NCBI GenBank assembly: GCA_025808415.1
Contig: CP075525.1
Coordinates: 1,721,501 to 1,785,500 of the forward strand
Direction: 5' to 3'
Length of the DNA stretch: 64,000 nucleotides
Source: Cyclobacteriaceae bacterium
Lineage (GTDB): Bacteria > Bacteroidota > Bacteroidia > Cytophagales > Cyclobacteriaceae
A program made the translations under genes and the position numbers. Below, piece after piece: positions 45,012-52,878 of this stretch. The notes beneath the pieces are model-generated. The model made no database searches, was not told where the DNA came from, and was given only the letters and a program-made list of their open reading frames with translations. Each line of letters begins with the position of its first letter. Position 1 is the stretch's first letter.

Positions 45012-46094
45012 ATGGTTTACGGATTTATTTTACTAATCAGCATTATTTCGGTGATTGTACTGTTCCTCATCCGAAGGTTAAAATCAGAAAAGTTGAGGGA
45101 ATACCTATCAACCACTATAGTATTAATTATAGTGGGTTGCGTAATGTCGGTTTTTGCGTGCCGTTCATGCGCGCATGCGTTTGATAAGTTCATAAAACTG
45201 GCTTCATTTTTCTCAATCTTGTGGATTGCCCTATGGGTAGGGAATGCCCTAACGGCCGATTTTTTAAATGAAAAAATTTCGTGGACAGTCTACCCGGTAA
45301 GGCGTTTATTGGTGGGCTTGGCAGCTACCATACTTTTTACTGTAGTGGCGGTTTATATTATTGTTCAATTTTATCGCCTGGCCCTTGATTACCACATACG
45401 CGATGTTTCCGAAATGATTTATTCCAGCCTTGTTATTACATTTCTTATTTCCATGTTTATGCATGGCAGGGCCTTTTTGATTAATTGGAAGGAAACTGCT
45501 TTGGCGGCTGAGAAGCTAAAATATGAAAGCATGACAGCCCGTTATGAAAGCCTGAAAAGCCAGGTTAACCCACACTTTTTGTTTAACAGCTTTAACGCGC
45601 TTACAAACCTGATTTACGAAGATAAAGACCTCGCTGCCAAATTTGTAAAACAACTATCGGAAGTTTATCGCTATGTGCTGGACACACGCGATCGGGAATT
45701 GGTATCCAAAGAAGATGAGTTAAAGTTTCTCGACTCGTATCTTTTTCTTCAAAAGATCAGGTTTGGTGATAACCTCCGCATTTCCATTGAACTTGATCAC
45801 GTGAAAACCGATTTTCCGCCCCTCGTATTACAAATGCTTATTGAGAACGCCATCAAACATAATGTTATCTCCACCGATCAGCCATTGACAGTGCGTATAT
45901 TCTCGTTAAACAACTTTATAGTTGTAGAAAATACCCTGCAAAAAAAGAAAGTGCTGGCCGAAGAATCGGCAGGTGTTGGCCTTAGCAATATACAGTTGCG
46001 GTATGAGTTCCTGACCAATCAAAAAGTTGAGGTGGAGGAATCAACCGAAAAATTTGTAGTCAGAATTCCAATGATTGAGCGGGCAGCCACATGA
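45012..46094 (+). CDS. LytS/YehU-type sensor histidine kinase
   Basis: A 360-residue kinase with four or five N-terminal membrane segments (about residues 3-150) and no large periplasmic sensor. The His_kinase (PF06580-like) domain contains SQVNPHFLFNSFNAL, with His188 as probable phosphorylation site. The ATPase part has MLIENAIKHNV and GVGLSNIQLRYEFL. The stop codon overlaps the start of the LytTR regulator gene by four bases (ATGA), a classic coupled pair. Such systems in Bacteroidetes often respond to envelope conditions. The stimulus here is unknown. Three cysteines cluster in FACRSCAH near the second membrane segment. Confidence 0.92.
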   Translation: MVYGFILLISIISVIVLFLIRRLKSEKLREYLSTTIVLIIVGCVMSVFACRSCAHAFDKFIKLASFFSILWIALWVGNALTADFLNEKISWTVYPVRRLLVGLAATILFTVVAVYIIVQFYRLALDYHIRDVSEMIYSSLVITFLISMFMHGRAFLINWKETALAAEKLKYESMTARYESLKSQVNPHFLFNSFNALTNLIYEDKDLAAKFVKQLSEVYRYVLDTRDRELVSKEDELKFLDSYLFLQKIRFGDNLRISIELDHVKTDFPPLVLQMLIENAIKHNVISTDQPLTVRIFSLNNFIVVENTLQKKKVLAEESAGVGLSNIQLRYEFLTNQKVEVEESTEKFVVRIPMIERAAT

Positions 46095-46855
46095 ATGTAT
46101 TGATTATTGAAGATGAAATGCATGCCGCCAGGCGATTGGAAAGCCTTATCCGCGAGGTTGTTCCGGATGTTGTCGTTTCAGGTACTGCCGATTCGGTTAA
46201 GCGCTCCGTAAAATGGTTGAACAACCATCCTGCCCCGGACCTGATCTTTATGGATATTCAACTGGGCGATGGATTGAGTTTTGAAATCTTTGAAATGATT
46301 GACATCCAATCGCCTGTGATTTTTACCACCGCTTACGATGAGTACGCACTTAAAGCTTTTAAGGTGAATAGTATTGATTATATCCTCAAACCAGTTGACA
46401 AAACCGGGCTTAAGGCCGCTTTAACGAAGTTTGACAGGCTCACACATAAGCAGCCTGGCACACCGCAAAAGATTACGGAGAGTATTGGTAAGGTAGTGGA
46501 ACTGCTTTCGCGGAAATATAAAGAGCGGTTTGTGGTTAAGGTTGGGGAGCACTTACGCACCATCGAAGTAAAAGATGTTGATTACTTTTTTAGTGCCGAT
46601 AAGGCAACCTTTTGCCATACGCAGGACGGCAGGAACCACATTATCGATTTCACCCTTGATCAGCTCGAAGGGATGGTTGACCCCACCAGGTTCTTTCGTA
46701 TTAACCGCAAATATTTAGTGGGTGCAGGTGCGATCAGGGATATCGTAAACTATAGCAACAGCCGGCTAAAATTGGTTCTTCCCGGGGCAAAAGCTGAAGA
46801 CTGCATCGTGGCAAGGGAGCGGGTACAGGAATTCAGGCAATGGCTCGACCGCTAA
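46091..46855 (+). CDS. LytTR-family response regulator
   Basis: A 254-residue regulator with receiver domain MNVLIIEDEMHAARRLESL, Asp55 in FMDIQLGDGL, Thr in FTTAYDEYALKAF and Lys in YILKPVDK. A C-terminal LytTR DNA-binding domain (about residues 150-254) shows FVVKVGEHLRTIEVKDVDYF and FFRINRKYLV. It works with the LytS-type kinase whose gene overlaps its start. LytTR proteins bind imperfect direct repeats, but I did not find a convincing pair of sites nearby. Confidence 0.94.
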   Translation: MNVLIIEDEMHAARRLESLIREVVPDVVVSGTADSVKRSVKWLNNHPAPDLIFMDIQLGDGLSFEIFEMIDIQSPVIFTTAYDEYALKAFKVNSIDYILKPVDKTGLKAALTKFDRLTHKQPGTPQKITESIGKVVELLSRKYKERFVVKVGEHLRTIEVKDVDYFFSADKATFCHTQDGRNHIIDFTLDQLEGMVDPTRFFRINRKYLVGAGAIRDIVNYSNSRLKLVLPGAKAEDCIVARERVQEFRQWLDR

Positions 46856-46869
46856 AGGCTAGGGTAGGA

Positions 46870-47274
46870 TTATTGTTTGCTTAAAATCTTCTTCAGGTTG
46901 TCGATATCACTTTGTTTAATAGGCTTGGTGATATACTGGATCACATTTTTGTATTTAAATGCTTGGTCTTTATCGTGCTTGTTATTGGAACTGGTCAACA
47001 CCACAATCCTTGATTTTTCCCGGATGCGGTCATCCATTTTTTCAAAACTTTCCAAAAAGCCGAAGCCATCAATGTTGGGCATGTTCAGGTCGAGGAAGAT
47101 GACATCGGGTGGAGCCCCACTCGCCTCACTTGAAAGGGAGTCGATGGCCTCTTGTGCTGATTTATAGGCAATTAGGTTATTCGTAAAGCCAAATACCTCC
47201 AGGAAACGCCTCTGGATAAAAAGATCGATCTCGCTGTCGTCAATCAATACGGTTGTATCTACTATGCCGCTCAC
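46870..47274 (-). CDS. Stand-alone receiver (CheY-like) protein
   Basis: A 134-residue single-domain receiver with IDDSEIDLFIQRRFLE at the acidic pocket, Asp62 in VIFLDLNMPNIDGF, VVLTSSNNKHD and the conserved Lys in QYITKPIKQSD. No output domain is attached. This subtype, beginning VLIDDSEID, is common in Bacteroidetes beside hybrid kinases and passes phosphate on to a partner. It is convergent with the LytTR regulator, with only 14 bases between stops, and no partner kinase is next to it on its own strand. Confidence 0.9.
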   Translation of the reverse strand: MSGIVDTTVLIDDSEIDLFIQRRFLEVFGFTNNLIAYKSAQEAIDSLSSEASGAPPDVIFLDLNMPNIDGFGFLESFEKMDDRIREKSRIVVLTSSNNKHDKDQAFKYKNVIQYITKPIKQSDIDNLKKILSKQ

Positions 47275-47418
47275 GATTTGTACGGATTAAAGCCGTTCAT
47301 ATAAACTTAATACAAAACCGGGATAATGCCGAAGAAATGCCCTTAAAATTGTTCTTTTTTAGGTTTTTATGGCACCGAAAAATGTGTTAAAATTGACCTT
47401 CTAAACTCAACCGAAACT

Positions 47419-48306
47419 ATGAATTACAAAAACTCCCTGTATCTCTTTTTCTGTTTTGCCCTCATACTCGGGCTTAGTGCTTGCGGTTCTTCAGGGGACA
47501 AAAAGAATAATTCCGATGAATTTAAGGAAGCCGAAGAAGGCTTGCGGTCTTCCATCGAAGATGTTGTCTATAATATTCCGTCACCTACCGAAATCCCTTA
47601 CCTGATCCAGCAAACAGGCGCTGAGTTTAACCAAGGTTTGTTAAACGCGCGCAGCAAAGTGGATCAGTATACTAACCGTTCGGATAAAGCATCCCTCAAC
47701 CTGGGTGTCTACACAGCTGATATAGGCTACCTCACTTCGTATGACAAAACACAAGAAGCGATTGAATACCTGAATGCCTGTAAAACCCTGGCGGATTACC
47801 TGGGGGTTATCGGTACGTTTGATATTGAAATTCTGAAACGGTTCGAGGCCAACATTTCCAATAAGGATTCCCTGGCGAAACTGTTGGATGAATCCATTAA
47901 AGAAACAGAAAAATTCCTGCGTGATGATACGCGCAACAAGCAGGCCGCATTGGTGGTGGCCGGCAGTTTTGTAGAAGGCCTCCATATTTCAACCGGCCTG
48001 GTAAATACCTATCCAAAGGATTTATTGCCAACCGATACCCGCAACGTTATCCTTACCCCGGTAATCCAGGTTATCCTTAACCAAAAGAAATCTGTGTCTG
48101 AATTGCTTAAAATGCTTTCGGCCATTGAACAAACTGACCCCGTTAGCGGTATGGTACGTGACCTGAAAGAACTTGAAGATGCCTACAACTCTTTGGATAT
48201 CGAAGAAAAAATAAGGAACAACCGTGCAGACATGGTCCTGAGTGATAAGAACCTTGAAACGATATCGGCTGTTGTGGCCAAAATGAGGAAGTCGATAGTT
48301 GAGTAA
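47419..48306 (+). CDS. Lipoprotein of unknown function
   Basis: A 295-residue lipoprotein with signal and lipobox LGLSACGSS (Cys22). The mature protein is helical (EEGLRSSIEDVVYNIPSPTEIPYLIQQ as its opening theme, later YLNACKTLADYLGV and MVRDLKELEDAYNSLD) with no recognised catalytic motif. A predicted helical periplasmic lipoprotein with a conserved IPSP segment near the start is all that can be said. It stands alone: 144 bases of leader sequence from the divergent receiver gene and a strong terminator after the stop. Confidence 0.8.
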   Translation: MNYKNSLYLFFCFALILGLSACGSSGDKKNNSDEFKEAEEGLRSSIEDVVYNIPSPTEIPYLIQQTGAEFNQGLLNARSKVDQYTNRSDKASLNLGVYTADIGYLTSYDKTQEAIEYLNACKTLADYLGVIGTFDIEILKRFEANISNKDSLAKLLDESIKETEKFLRDDTRNKQAALVVAGSFVEGLHISTGLVNTYPKDLLPTDTRNVILTPVIQVILNQKKSVSELLKMLSAIEQTDPVSGMVRDLKELEDAYNSLDIEEKIRNNRADMVLSDKNLETISAVVAKMRKSIVE

Positions 48307-48320
48307 AAGAATTAACAGAT

Positions 48321-48355
48321 AAAAAAGGACTGGGCATGACCAGTCCTTTTTTTTT
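48321..48355 (+). terminator. Intrinsic terminator after the lipoprotein gene
   Basis: Stem AAAGGACTGG / CCAGTCCTTT with a six-base loop and a T9 tail. Confidence 0.92.
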
Positions 48356-48408
48356 GTATTTGCTACAGGTTCTTTACCTATCTTTAAATAACCTAATGTT
48401 AGCCACTC

Positions 48409-51400
48409 ATGAGTGAAGTAATTCTGAAATCGCTGTTACGCCTTTTTGCCGTTGTTGCCCGTCAGGATGAAGTAACCCGACAGGAACGCGAACAAGTGCG
48501 GCAGTTTCTGCTGGAGCATCTGAATGAATCGAAAATAGATTTTTACCTCAGCCTGTTCGATGAGTACGTAAAAACAGTCGGCAACATTGAAGGAACTGAT
48601 GAGGCCTATAACATTAAACGTATATGTGCTGAAATTAACCAGGGGTTAGCGCAAAAGCAGAAATACATAGTGGTACTTGAACTGGTTCGGTTAGTGTTGG
48701 CCGATGACACCATAACCCCGCGCGAAGATGAATTATTGAAAGTGATTTGTGAGGCCTTTAATGTTACTGTTGAAAACCTAAGTTCAATCAAAACTTTTTT
48801 GGCTGGCAAAGAAAGCAAACACCTGGATCATCCGGCATTACTGATTGTTGATGCGAATGATGATACAGCCTTTAAGCAAGCCTTGCACATTAAACGAAAA
48901 AACCTGAAGGGCTTTATTGAGTTTTTGTACTTGCGGCAGGCCGAACTTTACCTGGTAAAATACATCGGACAAACCGATGTTTATTTTAATGGTGTACCGT
49001 TCCGGTCGGCCGCTATTCAGGTTTTTGGTGTTGGCAGTACCCTGCGTTGGGATAAAGACGAACCCATTTATTATGGCGATATACTGGGCCGTTTTAAGCG
49101 GTTGAACGTAAGTGAACGCATTTCTTTTGAAGGGACTGATCTCCATTTCAGGTTTAAAAATGGAGGCATTGGCCTTCAGGAAATTAACCTGGCTGAGCAA
49201 TCAGGTAACCTGGTTGCCTTGATGGGTGCCAGCGGTTCGGGCAAGTCAACGTTGCTTCACGTGCTTAACGGATCAGAAAAACCTACAAAGGGTAAGGTGC
49301 TCATTAATGGAATCGATATTCATAAGGAGCCGGAAAAAATTGAGGGGGTAATTGGTTTTGTTCCGCAAGACGACCTACTGATTGAAGATTTAACGGTTTA
49401 CCAGAACCTGTATTTTGCCGCCAAGCTTTGCTTCAGCGACCTGGACGAAACGGCAATCGATAACCTGGTTATGAAGACGCTGGAAGACCTGGGCCTCGCT
49501 GAGCGAAAAGATTTAAAGGTAGGCTCACCCCTTCAAAAGACCATTAGCGGTGGCCAGCGAAAACGCCTCAACATCGGGTTGGAGTTATTGCGTGAACCGG
49601 CCATTTTGTTTTGTGACGAACCCACCAGTGGTTTGTCTTCGCGCGATTCCGAAAACATCATTGACCTGTTAAAGGAACTTTCTTTAAAAGGAAAACTTGT
49701 ATTTGCCGTTATTCACCAACCTTCATCCGATATTTTCAAAAAGTTTGATCGCCTGCTGATACTTGATACCGGAGGCTACCAGATTTATTACGGTAATCCG
49801 GTAGATGCCATAGTTTATTTTAAGCGCGCTATTGATATGATCAACAGCGAAATGGGTGAATGTCATGAGTGCGGTAATGTAAACCCCGAACAGATTTTTA
49901 ACATTATCGAAACCAAAGTCATTAACGAATACGGGCAATTTACCAACGAAAGAAAAATTGGTCCGGAGCAGTGGTTTAAATTATACAAGCTTTACCAGAA
50001 AATTGGCAATCAGGCTATTGAAACAGTAAAGACTCCCGTAAAGTCAACCTTGCGGATACCTGGCCGGTTAAAGCAAGCCAAATTATTTTCCTTGCGCGAC
50101 CTGCAGGCCAAAATACACAACAAGCAATACATGATAATTAACTTGTTGGAGGCGCCTGTGCTGGCATTTATCCTGGCTTTTATTGTCAGGTTTTACAACA
50201 TTGACGACAAACTCCTTTCTGGGTATGCATTCGCCAAAAACCTGAACATGCCGGCTTATCTTTTTATGAGCGTGATTGTGGCCCTGTTTATGGGCTTAAC
50301 AGTAAGTGCAGAAGAAATTATCCGCGATAGGAAAATACTTAAACGCGAGGCATTTCTCCATCTGAGCCGCAGCAGTTACCTGTTGTCGAAGATTGGGATT
50401 TTGTTTCTGCTCTCGGCTATACAAACATTCACGTTTGTGGTTGTCGGTAATTCTATTTTGGAAATACGCGGTATGCTGCTGGAACATTGGCTCATCCTGT
50501 TTACGGTTTCTTGTTTTGCCAATGTGCTTGGGCTTAATATTTCTTCAGCCTTTAATTCTGCTGTTACCATTTACATATTAATACCCTTGCTAATCATACC
50601 CCAACTAATACTGAGTGGGGTTGTAGTGAAGTTCGACAAACTGAACCCTGTTATCGGCAACACGGCCACCGTTCCTTTTGTGGGCGATATCATGGCTTCG
50701 CGTTGGGCTTTTGAAGCAGGCATGGTAACCCAATTTAAGGATAACCGTTACGAACAGGAATTTTATTACCTCGATAAAGTAATGGCCGATGCGGATTACA
50801 AAAAAATTTATTACATACCCGAACTGGAAACACGGCTGCAATTCTGCTTAAATAACTTAAATAGCCGCGAAGATGAACTTAAGCGCAAGTTAGATAATGA
50901 CCTTACTTTATTGCGAAACGAAATAAGGCGGGAGGCTGAATTGGTGGGGCGCGACCATTACGAATGGATAGACGATATTGCCGTAAACCGTTTTGATTCG
51001 GCTACTTATAGCGAAGCCATTGGCTTTTTGGGTAACCTGAGGCGGCTTTATATAAACCGGTACAACAAAGCCGATGGGGAGAAGGAGAAGAAAATTATGT
51101 CCATGACGGATACCCCTGAAAAAGAAAGGGAGTATACCAGGCTCCGCGACAATTACCGGAATGAAGCCATAGCCGATTTTGTGAAAAACCTTACCGAAAC
51201 ACACCGTATAATCGAAAAGGATGGAAAACTGATCCAGAAAATTTATCCCATCTATAAAGACCCGGACCCGGATCACTTCATCGATTTTGATGCCCAGTTT
51301 TATATGCCCAAAAAACATTTCTTAAACCGAAACATCGATACATTGTTTTTCAATACCGGGGTTATCTGGTCGATGTCCGTTGTGCTTATGATTGCCCTGT

Positions 51401-51471
51401 ATTTTGACCTGCTCAGGCGGGTAATTGACGGAATAGGCAACTTATCTAACCCCCTTAACCGGAGAATGTAG
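48409..51471 (+). CDS. ABCG-type exporter with N-terminal TerB-like and FHA-like regions
   Basis: A 1020-residue fusion in one chain. Residues 1-130 form a TerB-like helical pair (RLFAVVARQDEVTRQEREQV, then ELVRLVLADDTITPREDELL). Residues ~140-235 form beta strands with VYFNGVPFRSAAIQVFGVGSTL, resembling an FHA-like module. The ABCG-type ATPase has Walker A GASGSGKST (from 273), VPQDDLLIEDLTVYQNL, signature ISGGQRKRLNIGLEL and Walker B LFCDEPTSGL. The ABC-2 membrane part lies from about 575 to 770. An unusual ~210-residue soluble, partly coiled-coil stretch precedes the last membrane helix (about 985-1005). This fits a self-contained half-transporter that dimerises. Substrate unknown. Confidence 0.88.
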   Translation: MSEVILKSLLRLFAVVARQDEVTRQEREQVRQFLLEHLNESKIDFYLSLFDEYVKTVGNIEGTDEAYNIKRICAEINQGLAQKQKYIVVLELVRLVLADDTITPREDELLKVICEAFNVTVENLSSIKTFLAGKESKHLDHPALLIVDANDDTAFKQALHIKRKNLKGFIEFLYLRQAELYLVKYIGQTDVYFNGVPFRSAAIQVFGVGSTLRWDKDEPIYYGDILGRFKRLNVSERISFEGTDLHFRFKNGGIGLQEINLAEQSGNLVALMGASGSGKSTLLHVLNGSEKPTKGKVLINGIDIHKEPEKIEGVIGFVPQDDLLIEDLTVYQNLYFAAKLCFSDLDETAIDNLVMKTLEDLGLAERKDLKVGSPLQKTISGGQRKRLNIGLELLREPAILFCDEPTSGLSSRDSENIIDLLKELSLKGKLVFAVIHQPSSDIFKKFDRLLILDTGGYQIYYGNPVDAIVYFKRAIDMINSEMGECHECGNVNPEQIFNIIETKVINEYGQFTNERKIGPEQWFKLYKLYQKIGNQAIETVKTPVKSTLRIPGRLKQAKLFSLRDLQAKIHNKQYMIINLLEAPVLAFILAFIVRFYNIDDKLLSGYAFAKNLNMPAYLFMSVIVALFMGLTVSAEEIIRDRKILKREAFLHLSRSSYLLSKIGILFLLSAIQTFTFVVVGNSILEIRGMLLEHWLILFTVSCFANVLGLNISSAFNSAVTIYILIPLLIIPQLILSGVVVKFDKLNPVIGNTATVPFVGDIMASRWAFEAGMVTQFKDNRYEQEFYYLDKVMADADYKKIYYIPELETRLQFCLNNLNSREDELKRKLDNDLTLLRNEIRREAELVGRDHYEWIDDIAVNRFDSATYSEAIGFLGNLRRLYINRYNKADGEKEKKIMSMTDTPEKEREYTRLRDNYRNEAIADFVKNLTETHRIIEKDGKLIQKIYPIYKDPDPDHFIDFDAQFYMPKKHFLNRNIDTLFFNTGVIWSMSVVLMIALYFDLLRRVIDGIGNLSNPLNRRM

Positions 51472-51494
51472 GTTTTTTTATTGATCAAATTCAA

Positions 51495-51502
51495 TAACTT
51501 TG
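51495..51502 (+). promoter_or_regulatory. Candidate -7 promoter box before the micro-ORF and YdcF gene
   Basis: TAACTTTG matches the TAnnTTTG consensus exactly, 16 bases before the micro-ORF start codon and 72 before the YdcF start. It lies 23 bases after the ABC exporter stop, so the downstream pair can have its own transcript. Confidence 0.45.
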
Positions 51503-51518
51503 GCCTAAGTTTAAGCCC

Positions 51519-51572
51519 ATGATTGTCCTTCTGCTTATTTTGCTGCTGCTTATCCTGATCAGGATATTTTAA
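51519..51572 (+). CDS. 17-codon hydrophobic micro-ORF upstream of the YdcF gene
   Basis: The ORF reads MIVLLLILLLLILIRIF and stops. It contains eight Leu and five Ile and forms one potential transmembrane helix with a single Arg near its C-terminus. Its TAA is separated by two bases (GC) from the ATG of the YdcF-like gene, so translation would be coupled. A TAnnTTTG box lies directly upstream. It could be a real small membrane protein acting with its neighbour, or a leader peptide controlling it. Very short ORFs arise by chance, but the packed arrangement and extreme composition make this one worth noting. Confidence 0.45.
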   Translation: MIVLLLILLLLILIRIF

Positions 51573-51574
51573 GC

Positions 51575-52336
51575 ATGTTTTTCACCCTTTCCAAAATACT
51601 GGGTTACTTGACATCACCCTTGGTTTGGGTATGTATACTTTTTCTGATAGCCGTTTTAATCCGGAAAAACCAATGCAAAAAATGGTTATTCCGGATAGCC
51701 TTAATCATGCTCCTGTTCTTTTCCAACGACTTTATAGCCAATGAAGTGATGATGGCCTGGGAAGTGCCTGCCACACCGTTTCATAAAATCACTAAGAACT
51801 ATTCATATGGAATTTTACTCACGGGCGTAACCAGCACCGATACACAACCCGATGACCGGGTTTACTTTCATCGTGGGGCCGACCGGGTAGTTCACACGGT
51901 TGAGTTGTTTAAACGCGGGGTTATCAGCCATGTGATAATTGCCGGGGGTAGTGGAAGGTTGGTTACCGAGGGCAGGAAGGAGGCCGATGATATTTATAAA
52001 GCGCTTTTGCTCATGGGCGTTGATTCAACGGCCCTGCTCATCGAAAATGAATCGCGCAATACGTATGAGTCGGCAGTGAATGTAAAAAAGATGCTTGGCC
52101 CGGAATATGAAAACCTTCTTTTGATCACATCGGCCTACCATATGCGCAGGTCGAGAGGTTGTTTTGAAAAGGCCGGGCTTTCGGTTGATGTTTTTTCGAC
52201 AGATTTTTATACGCACCCCCGTACGTTTACACCCGATGTGCTCTTCGTTCCGAAGGTAGATGCACTGCTTGCCTGGCAACGGATGATCAGGGAATGGATT
52301 GGTATCGTGGCCTATAAATGGGCAGGCTATATGTAA
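51575..52336 (+). CDS. YdcF/ElyC-family (DUF218) membrane protein
   Basis: A 253-residue inner-membrane protein with two hydrophobic N-terminal segments (about residues 10-30 and 37-55) and a periplasmic DUF218 domain. The domain shows YGILLTGVTS, DRVVHTVELFKRGVISHVIIAGGSG, EADDIYKALLLMGVD, IENESRNTYESA and LLITSAYHMRRS. These match the ElyC/SanA/YdcF family, whose E. coli member ElyC affects undecaprenyl-phosphate-linked envelope synthesis. The start codon follows the micro-ORF stop by two bases. A link with the uppP gene farther along is thematic only. Confidence 0.88.
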   Translation: MFFTLSKILGYLTSPLVWVCILFLIAVLIRKNQCKKWLFRIALIMLLFFSNDFIANEVMMAWEVPATPFHKITKNYSYGILLTGVTSTDTQPDDRVYFHRGADRVVHTVELFKRGVISHVIIAGGSGRLVTEGRKEADDIYKALLLMGVDSTALLIENESRNTYESAVNVKKMLGPEYENLLLITSAYHMRRSRGCFEKAGLSVDVFSTDFYTHPRTFTPDVLFVPKVDALLAWQRMIREWIGIVAYKWAGYM

Positions 52337-52389
52337 TGCACGGTTGTTATTTAACGTATAGCAGCTAGGGTGAGGGAAACAGGATTTAA

Positions 52390-52659
52390 TTATTTGCCTA
52401 TGGGTTGTTTCCAACCCGAAAGCGCCTCTTGGTTAAGGTATTCGTTCAGGCTTTCCAGGTTAGGGAAAATGAGTACCTTGGCAGGAAGTTCATCCGGTTC
52501 GGTTGAACTGAACATTACCTCAACAAAAAAACCTTTCACAAGGTAAAGAGAGTAGTAACAGGAGTTACGTGCCTGGTTACCTATAAGGGTACCTTTTTTA
52601 CGCAGGTAAGCAAGTTGCTGCCTGGATGAAAAACGTTTAAAAAAGAATTTAGTGAACAT
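52390..52659 (-). CDS. Small hypothetical protein
   Basis: An 89-residue basic, soluble protein beginning MFTKFFFKRFSSRQQLAYLRKKG. A beta-rich core (NSCYYSLYLVKGFFVEVMFSS) is followed by KVLIFPNLESLNEYLNQEAL. No signal peptide, metal motif or known family is evident. The regular strand-helix pattern and the basic N-terminal helix argue for a real gene. It is convergent with the YdcF gene and lies downstream of the GDSL-lipoprotein gene on the same strand, beyond a terminator. Confidence 0.6.
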   Translation of the reverse strand: MFTKFFFKRFSSRQQLAYLRKKGTLIGNQARNSCYYSLYLVKGFFVEVMFSSTEPDELPAKVLIFPNLESLNEYLNQEALSGWKQPIGK

Positions 52660-52800
52660 GGTGGATGGCTAAAATGGCAATACAACAACAAAGCCGAGGC
52701 CACTAAATAAACAGCTAAACCAGCCTGATTTGCCTAACTACAGTTAAACCTGGTCTTGAATTGGGAACATATTGTACAGTTTTGGTTAGGTATACAACGA

Positions 52801-52830
52801 AAGAAGGCTGCACTAGGCAGCCTTCTTTTA
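52801..52830 (-). terminator. Hairpin terminator downstream of the GDSL lipoprotein gene
   Basis: Perfect stem AAGAAGGCTGC / GCAGCCTTCTT with a loop of about five bases. T-rich sequence flanks it on both sides, so it can act in either direction. Confidence 0.7.
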
Positions 52831-52852
52831 TTGTTTTCAATTTTAGTTTGAG

Positions 52853-52878
52853 GTTAAGGTTAAGGTTAAGGTAACGGT
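52853..52878. repeat. GGTTAA short tandem repeat across a stop codon
   Basis: Three full GGTTAA units and a partial fourth (ending GGTAACGG) overlap the 3' end of the GDSL lipoprotein gene. The stop codon (minus-strand TAA) is part of the repeat, so unit number affects the untranslated tail and perhaps the last codons. Confidence 0.6.

Noticed and set aside
52853..52878. GGTTAA repeat as a telomere-like or CRISPR feature
   Set aside because: Fewer than four short units, no spacers, no cas genes. It is a simple tandem repeat.
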